This document shows, in pieces, positions 59,144-64,000 of a DNA stretch of 64,000 bases. The stretch covers positions 372,001 through 436,000 of the forward strand of contig PSQJ01000002.1 in the NCBI GenBank assembly GCA_003045065.1. The letters run 5' to 3'. A model generated the notes under the pieces. That model made no database searches, was not told where the DNA came from, and was given only the letters and a program-made list of their open reading frames with translations. The number at the start of each line of letters is the position of its first letter. The first letter of the stretch is position 1. The stretch comes from Candidatus Liberibacter europaeus (GTDB lineage Bacteria; Pseudomonadota; Alphaproteobacteria; Rhizobiales; Rhizobiaceae). The translations under genes were made by a program, and so were the position numbers.

Positions 59144-62100
59144 TCATCTTATTTTCGAAGAGAGATTATTATTAGCTTCAATAGCTGTCGTGATAGCTTT
59201 TAATAATCTTGCTTCCTCTGTCTTTCTATTTTTAAACCAATCTGTTGACCAGATACGATGGATATTACCCCAACCCAAATTTCTTAAATTGTCTTCACGA
59301 AGTCTATCTCTATCACGAGCGCTTTTCGCAGAATGATAAGTAGCTCCATCGCATTCAATGGCTATGATGTAGTTACTGTTTTCTGGATGTTTAACAACTA
59401 TATCAACAAAATAACCAGCCACACCTAATTGATAGACAATTTCATACCTTTCCTTAATCAGGAAACTACCAACTGCACGCTCGAAATCGCTATCAGGTTC
59501 TTTTTCCGTTAAATGAGAGTGATTATCAATACCAGTTTCTGCAAATTGTAAATAATCTCTTAAAGCTCGTAACCCTCTCTGCTCTTTTGTATCATCTACT
59601 CTAATGTTTTTTCCGTAAAATGAAGAAAAAATTCGTATATGCTGTTTGGCACGTGTGAATAGAACATTCAATCGTCTCCATCCATTCTTACCATTAATCG
59701 GCCCAAATTTTTGATGGAAGACGCCAGAGTCATTTGGACCAAAAGTTACCGAAATATAAATAACATCTCGTTCATCACCTTGTACGTTTTCAATACTTTT
59801 TACAAAAAGATCCTCATCAGTTTTTTCTGTCTGTAGCATGTAGTTGTCGAAAGTAGAGTTCTTTTTACGAAATGAATCAATCAAATCCTCTATAACAATT
59901 TTTTGTTTAGAGTTTAAAGTAACGATACCATAGGTACGCTTTGGATACTGCTTAATCATTTGCATAATATCATCTACCAAAAATTTTGCTTCTTTGACAT
60001 TAGTTTGGTTGCTATAAATACCATCACCTACATAAATATGTTTAACACCCATTGAATCAGAATGCTCGGCGGGAGATGGGAAAATGATTAAATCACCGTC
60101 ATAGAAATGATTATTAGAGAATGATATTAATGACTGATGCTGAGAACGATAATGCCAACGTAAGCGACGAATTGGTTGAAAAAGAGGTTTGCATACATCC
60201 AGAATACTTTCACTGTCTTCAACAGGCGTAAAATCATCATCATTATCTCCTTCATCACCTGTTTTTTCAAAGAAGTTTGTAGGCGGCAATTGATTGCTAT
60301 CTCCTACAACAACTACTTGATTGGTACGCGCCAAGATACTAATTGCATTTTCCGGTTTAATTTGTGAAGCTTCATCCATGATAAGAACATCAAATTTTTC
60401 ATTAGACGGATCTAGATATTTGGACACGGATAATGGACCCATCATGAAGCAGGGTTTCAAAGCAGTTAGTGCACCATATGCCCTCTTGACAAGCTGTCGG
60501 ATGGGAATATGTGCTCGCTGTTTACTTATTTCATGTAGGATAAGGTGTTGGTCAGTATATGATTTAGGAGAACGTCCACCTGACCCATTCGGTATATTTT
60601 TACGACTAATTCTATGATATAACATTTGTGAATTAAGTTTTTGTAATTCAATATCGATTAATTTAAAAGAATTTCGGGTATTTTCATGATCAAAACGTGA
60701 AAATGATCCAAGGATTTTATTTTGGTGAAGCACCTTATCGGATAAGGTATTATAGGTTAAATACTTGTACAATGGAACGTAATCTGAAAACAAAACTTGC
60801 GGGTCTGTTGCTTTAATAAAGCTTATTATTGTTTCATACATACCCTCTTTTTCTGCTTCTGCTAAACTATTAGTAATGTCGCACCATTTATTAAAAGATA
60901 AATCATTAGAGTCGATTTCAGTCAGCTTTTTAACTATGCTATTAAGCATAATTTCTTCGTTGCATTCTTGCGTATGCCAAAAATCTTTAAAATTTAGAAT
61001 ATCCGGAATATGTAATAGCAAGCTTTTCTGAGCATCTAAGTATATAAGAATGGAATTAACAAGTTTTTTTATTGATTGAAGATATTTAAAGCCTTCAGAA
61101 CAAAGAACGTGTTTCAAAGCAACTGCAGGAAGATTTTGTGCTGCTTTGACCGCAATATTGTGAAGCTTATCTAATAAGTTTTTATGGTTTTCTAATACAT
61201 CTTTATCCAAACTAAGATTTAACTTCTGAGCAACTTCATCGTTCTCAAATTCACTTTTAGCTTTTTTAAGCGATTCATTGAGTTTGTTCATCTCTTTTAA
61301 CAGACCAAGATTTATTGTCATTGGCAGTTTAATATCGTCAAAATTTTTTTTGATCTTTCTAAATTCTGAAACATTTCTTTTAAGTTTATCCAATACCACC
61401 ACCATATCTAAAGAAGAATCACTCTTCTCACCTTTAGATAAAAGCAATGAATTAGCAGTATCTAGTTTTTCAAAACCATCACATATAACGTCTTTATTTT
61501 TCGAAAGCCAGTCAAAAATTACGCGATCCGTATTTTTCAGCGCTGTACAAATTTTAATACCATGTGGGAGACCTAAAATATTGTCGCGGAGTATTTTATA
61601 GAATGAAATTATATTTTTTAGATGATCTTGATTAGTATGTATGCCCTGAAATAAGTTAGTTAGTATAGAATGATAATCACTATTTTTAGCTAATCTCTCT
61701 ATCGAAATTTGGTTATGAACTAATTCATTCACCCTAGCACTAGCTATATTGTAATCTTTTTCTTTTTTATTTTTACTAAAACTACGTAAAGATGTGAGCG
61801 ATTTATACCATTTGGGAAAAAACCAACTCCACCAATTCTTTTCATCTAATACAAGTTTAATTTCTTTTAAACGTTCTAATGATGGCAAATTGTTTATATT
61901 AAAATACTGATCCAAGCAATTTTGCTTTGATTGCAATTGAACAATCTCATCAAGCAATTTGTCCAAAACATGTTCATCAACAGCATCCTCAATAACAGAA
62001 TTTCTATAAGGTAGGATAGATTTATCAATTTTCTCGCAAATTTCAGCCACACATTTCACTGAGCGCAATTTTTCAAGAGACATTTTTTCGTCTTCAATAT

Positions 62101-64000
62101 TAATATATCTCGCCCCCTCAATAAAAAGAGGTTGTATTCTCTTAAAATTAATCACTGCATGATCTATGGCGTCAATATTGGTTTGCATTGCTTGAAATGA
62201 CTGATCTGTCGGAAGTTCTATTTCATCCACTGAAACCTTTTCAAAGAAAGATTCTATTTGCCCCCTTTCTATTGAATATTGATCAAGTAATTTTGAATAA
62301 TTATTCAGTGAATTAATATAATTTTGAAGACAATCAGATGCAATCTTAAGCACGTGATGTACATTATCAACTGAATTCAATGTATCAAGCAAATTTATAT
62401 CAATAAATTCGTCTTCAACAAATAGGTCTAAATCAGAGTAAACCTTTTTGAAATTTGCAAAATCCTTGCATTCAAATCCACATCTCTTGAGTTCAAGCAA
62501 ATCTTCTGTTGCTTTTAAGGCCGCTTTTCCGAGTATCTGCAATTTCTGGAAAATATCTTGTTGTAAGGTATAATCGATATGCCCAGATAAGTTAAACCCA
62601 TGCCAAAAATGATCACGCATTACATCTTCATCATCAAAATAATCATGCAATTTATTTACTAAACCATTAATTATATTAATATGATTTGAATGTATGTCAT
62701 AATTAATATCCATTATATTTTTTGGTGCAATAAAATTCTCTGATTTGTATCCATTGGATAGCTCTCCTCGACAAACAATGGCTTTCCAAAAGATTTCATG
62801 AGGAGTTAATTTCATTTCGCCAAAAGGGGAATTCATAGCACTAGAGTAATCAATCAAAATTTGTTTCTTTTTATTTAGATTTCTCAGGTGCTCTTTTACG
62901 AGAGAAGAAGCCTCCTTATTCTGATCTTTGTTGGTATACAGCCATTTTTTTAGATCAGCCATAATTGCTTTTTTATTAGTTTTATGACTGTGAAGTTCTA
63001 AACAAAAGTCACCTAAACCAACACTATTCAATCTTTTCCTAACAACCTGAAGTGCTACTAATTTCTCAGCTACAAATAAAACTTTTTTTCCTTTTTCTAA
63101 ACAAGCCGCAATTAAATTCGTAATCGTTTGCGATTTTCCCGTTCCTGGAGGTCCTTCAATTACAACGTTTTTACCATTTAATACATCAATAATTGCACTG
63201 TGCTGTGAACTATCTGCGTCCATTACAAGATCTACTTTGGGAAGTTTTGTATCAGAATCAATGTTGAATTCATCAGCAATACCGCTATTACTGCTATTAC
63301 CATAATGGTTTCCTGTAAAAATATTTATAATGTGAGGGCTATCTGATATACCGTTACTTATCGGCCAACGATTCGGATCTAGATCCAGATACATAAGCAT
63401 TTTACTAAAAGACAAAAAGCCTATAGTAATATATCGTTTAATTTTCCATTCTGGCTTAATGTTTTTCAATATATCTGTTATAGCAGAAAAATATTCTTCT
63501 GGATTGTTATTAAATTCTGCAAATGAAGGCAGCTCAATTGGAAATTGTTTTAGTTTTTCTTTCAAACAAATATTATCGATAATATCTTCGCCATTATGTT
63601 TTACATAAAAATCAGCAAATCTTGTTCGTCGAGCAATTTCGATTGGAATGGTTATGAGAGGAGCATAGGAGAAGACATCAGAATTATTTGTCTCTGACCA
63701 CTTGAGGAATCCAAGACAAAGAAACAACCTATTAGCGCCAGTTTCTTTAATAGCGGACTTGGCTTCAGATGATATGCGTCGAACTGAAGTATCTAAAGAA
63801 TCTGGATATAATAACGTTTGAAGTTTAACATCTTGATGTTTTTTTTCCGCATCAAATTCTGTATAGATTTGCGCTTCCCACTCTGTTGAAATGCCCAATT
63901 TCTTTGCATGATCTTTCGCATTAATATACTGCAAATTTTTGGGATCTTCGATTTCTGGATAATCCTTTTCCTTAGGAAGTGGCACGTATGAAAGCGTAAG
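59144..64000 (-). CDS. Giant SF1 helicase with C-terminal Vsr-like nuclease (5' end outside window)
   Basis: More than 1,613 residues; the frame stays open to the window edge, so GTG 63985 is probably internal and the N-terminus (DUF4011 in relatives) is missing here. Walker A is IEGPPGTGKSQTITNL (about 277 codons after 63985). About 900 residues of mainly helical, charged sequence separate it from Walker B (LIMDEASQIKPENA, near 1200), then VVVGDSNQLPPT, ENVQGDERDVIYISVTFG and RRLNVLFTRAK, which are SF1 (AAA_11/AAA_12) motifs. The last 110 residues are a Vsr/MTES-type endonuclease: AIECDGATYHSAKSARDRDR and RIWSTDWF. This layout is that of DUF4011-helicase-Vsr defence proteins (Hhe type), here without the DUF3320 tail. 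The DUF2779 nuclease follows by 30 bp. Confidence 0.87.
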   Translation of the reverse strand, partial: LTLSYVPLPKEKDYPEIEDPKNLQYINAKDHAKKLGISTEWEAQIYTEFDAEKKHQDVKLQTLLYPDSLDTSVRRISSEAKSAIKETGANRLFLCLGFLKWSETNNSDVFSYAPLITIPIEIARRTRFADFYVKHNGEDIIDNICLKEKLKQFPIELPSFAEFNNNPEEYFSAITDILKNIKPEWKIKRYITIGFLSFSKMLMYLDLDPNRWPISNGISDSPHIINIFTGNHYGNSSNSGIADEFNIDSDTKLPKVDLVMDADSSQHSAIIDVLNGKNVVIEGPPGTGKSQTITNLIAACLEKGKKVLFVAEKLVALQVVRKRLNSVGLGDFCLELHSHKTNKKAIMADLKKWLYTNKDQNKEASSLVKEHLRNLNKKKQILIDYSSAMNSPFGEMKLTPHEIFWKAIVCRGELSNGYKSENFIAPKNIMDINYDIHSNHINIINGLVNKLHDYFDDEDVMRDHFWHGFNLSGHIDYTLQQDIFQKLQILGKAALKATEDLLELKRCGFECKDFANFKKVYSDLDLFVEDEFIDINLLDTLNSVDNVHHVLKIASDCLQNYINSLNNYSKLLDQYSIERGQIESFFEKVSVDEIELPTDQSFQAMQTNIDAIDHAVINFKRIQPLFIEGARYINIEDEKMSLEKLRSVKCVAEICEKIDKSILPYRNSVIEDAVDEHVLDKLLDEIVQLQSKQNCLDQYFNINNLPSLERLKEIKLVLDEKNWWSWFFPKWYKSLTSLRSFSKNKKEKDYNIASARVNELVHNQISIERLAKNSDYHSILTNLFQGIHTNQDHLKNIISFYKILRDNILGLPHGIKICTALKNTDRVIFDWLSKNKDVICDGFEKLDTANSLLLSKGEKSDSSLDMVVVLDKLKRNVSEFRKIKKNFDDIKLPMTINLGLLKEMNKLNESLKKAKSEFENDEVAQKLNLSLDKDVLENHKNLLDKLHNIAVKAAQNLPAVALKHVLCSEGFKYLQSIKKLVNSILIYLDAQKSLLLHIPDILNFKDFWHTQECNEEIMLNSIVKKLTEIDSNDLSFNKWCDITNSLAEAEKEGMYETIISFIKATDPQVLFSDYVPLYKYLTYNTLSDKVLHQNKILGSFSRFDHENTRNSFKLIDIELQKLNSQMLYHRISRKNIPNGSGGRSPKSYTDQHLILHEISKQRAHIPIRQLVKRAYGALTALKPCFMMGPLSVSKYLDPSNEKFDVLIMDEASQIKPENAISILARTNQVVVVGDSNQLPPTNFFEKTGDEGDNDDDFTPVEDSESILDVCKPLFQPIRRLRWHYRSQHQSLISFSNNHFYDGDLIIFPSPAEHSDSMGVKHIYVGDGIYSNQTNVKEAKFLVDDIMQMIKQYPKRTYGIVTLNSKQKIVIEDLIDSFRKKNSTFDNYMLQTEKTDEDLFVKSIENVQGDERDVIYISVTFGPNDSGVFHQKFGPINGKNGWRRLNVLFTRAKQHIRIFSSFYGKNIRVDDTKEQRGLRALRDYLQFAETGIDNHSHLTEKEPDSDFERAVGSFLIKERYEIVYQLGVAGYFVDIVVKHPENSNYIIAIECDGATYHSAKSARDRDRLREDNLRNLGWGNIHRIWSTDWFKNRKTEEARLLKAITTAIEANNNLSSKIR

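Overview
The window reads as part of the chromosome of a reduced, AT-rich alphaproteobacterium of the order Rhizobiales, most likely a Candidatus Liberibacter species. Supporting points are rhizobial neighbourhoods (bamD-recN-ligA, popZ-valS, purM-purN beside a divergent hdaA, psd-pssA, xerD-accA-L,D-transpeptidase), a DivJ/PleC-like histidine kinase, Tad pilus pieces, several eroded gene gaps, and remnants of a short-tailed (podovirus-like) prophage. I cannot fix the species from sequence alone.

Layout. 1-13.6 kb holds housekeeping genes: the 3' part of ETF-ubiquinone oxidoreductase, dut, a PAS histidine kinase, trmJ, murI, bamD, recN, ligA and a dicarboxylate/glutamate symporter. 13.6-18.8 kb is a prophage relic: a decayed tail gene, a coiled-coil lipoprotein fused to a tail-like C-terminus, a holin-like gene, a tiny lipoprotein candidate and a GH24 endolysin. 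18.9-46.6 kb is mostly housekeeping: tadD, ygfZ, L,D-transpeptidase, accA, xerD, aroK, bolA, a J-protein, rpmB, gloB, plsC, pssA/psd, an Atm1-type exporter, rarD, cysS, two tadE-like genes, purN/purM, hdaA, a split tRNA-Leu(UAA) gene carrying a group I intron, an iron-binding-protein homologue, rsfS, a divergent polysaccharide deacetylase and a broken rppH. 47.3-50.6 kb contains a small lipoprotein and a second, thoroughly decayed copy of the lysis cassette, ending against the 3' end of tRNA-Asn(GUU); tRNA-Cys(GCA) follows. 51.2-54.9 kb is popZ-valS. 54.9-57.6 kb is a decayed region with a double-HTH phage-type repressor broken by one stop codon. 57.6-64 kb is a two-gene operon on the minus strand: a giant SF1 helicase with a C-terminal Vsr-like nuclease (cut by the window edge), then a DUF2779 protein combining a Cas4/RecB-like iron-sulfur nuclease with a DnaQ-like exonuclease module.

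How the parts fit. The core genes cover envelope building (murI, bamD, accA, plsC, psd, pssA, L,D-transpeptidase), replication control and repair (hdaA, ligA, recN, dut, xerD) and polar organisation (popZ, histidine kinase). The accessory parts are the two copies of the phage lysis module, the phage-type repressor and the helicase/nuclease pair, which is the best candidate for an anti-phage or anti-mobile-element system. The most striking single items are the intron-bearing tRNA-Leu gene and the helicase-nuclease operon. All functional calls are made by reading motifs; no database search was possible.
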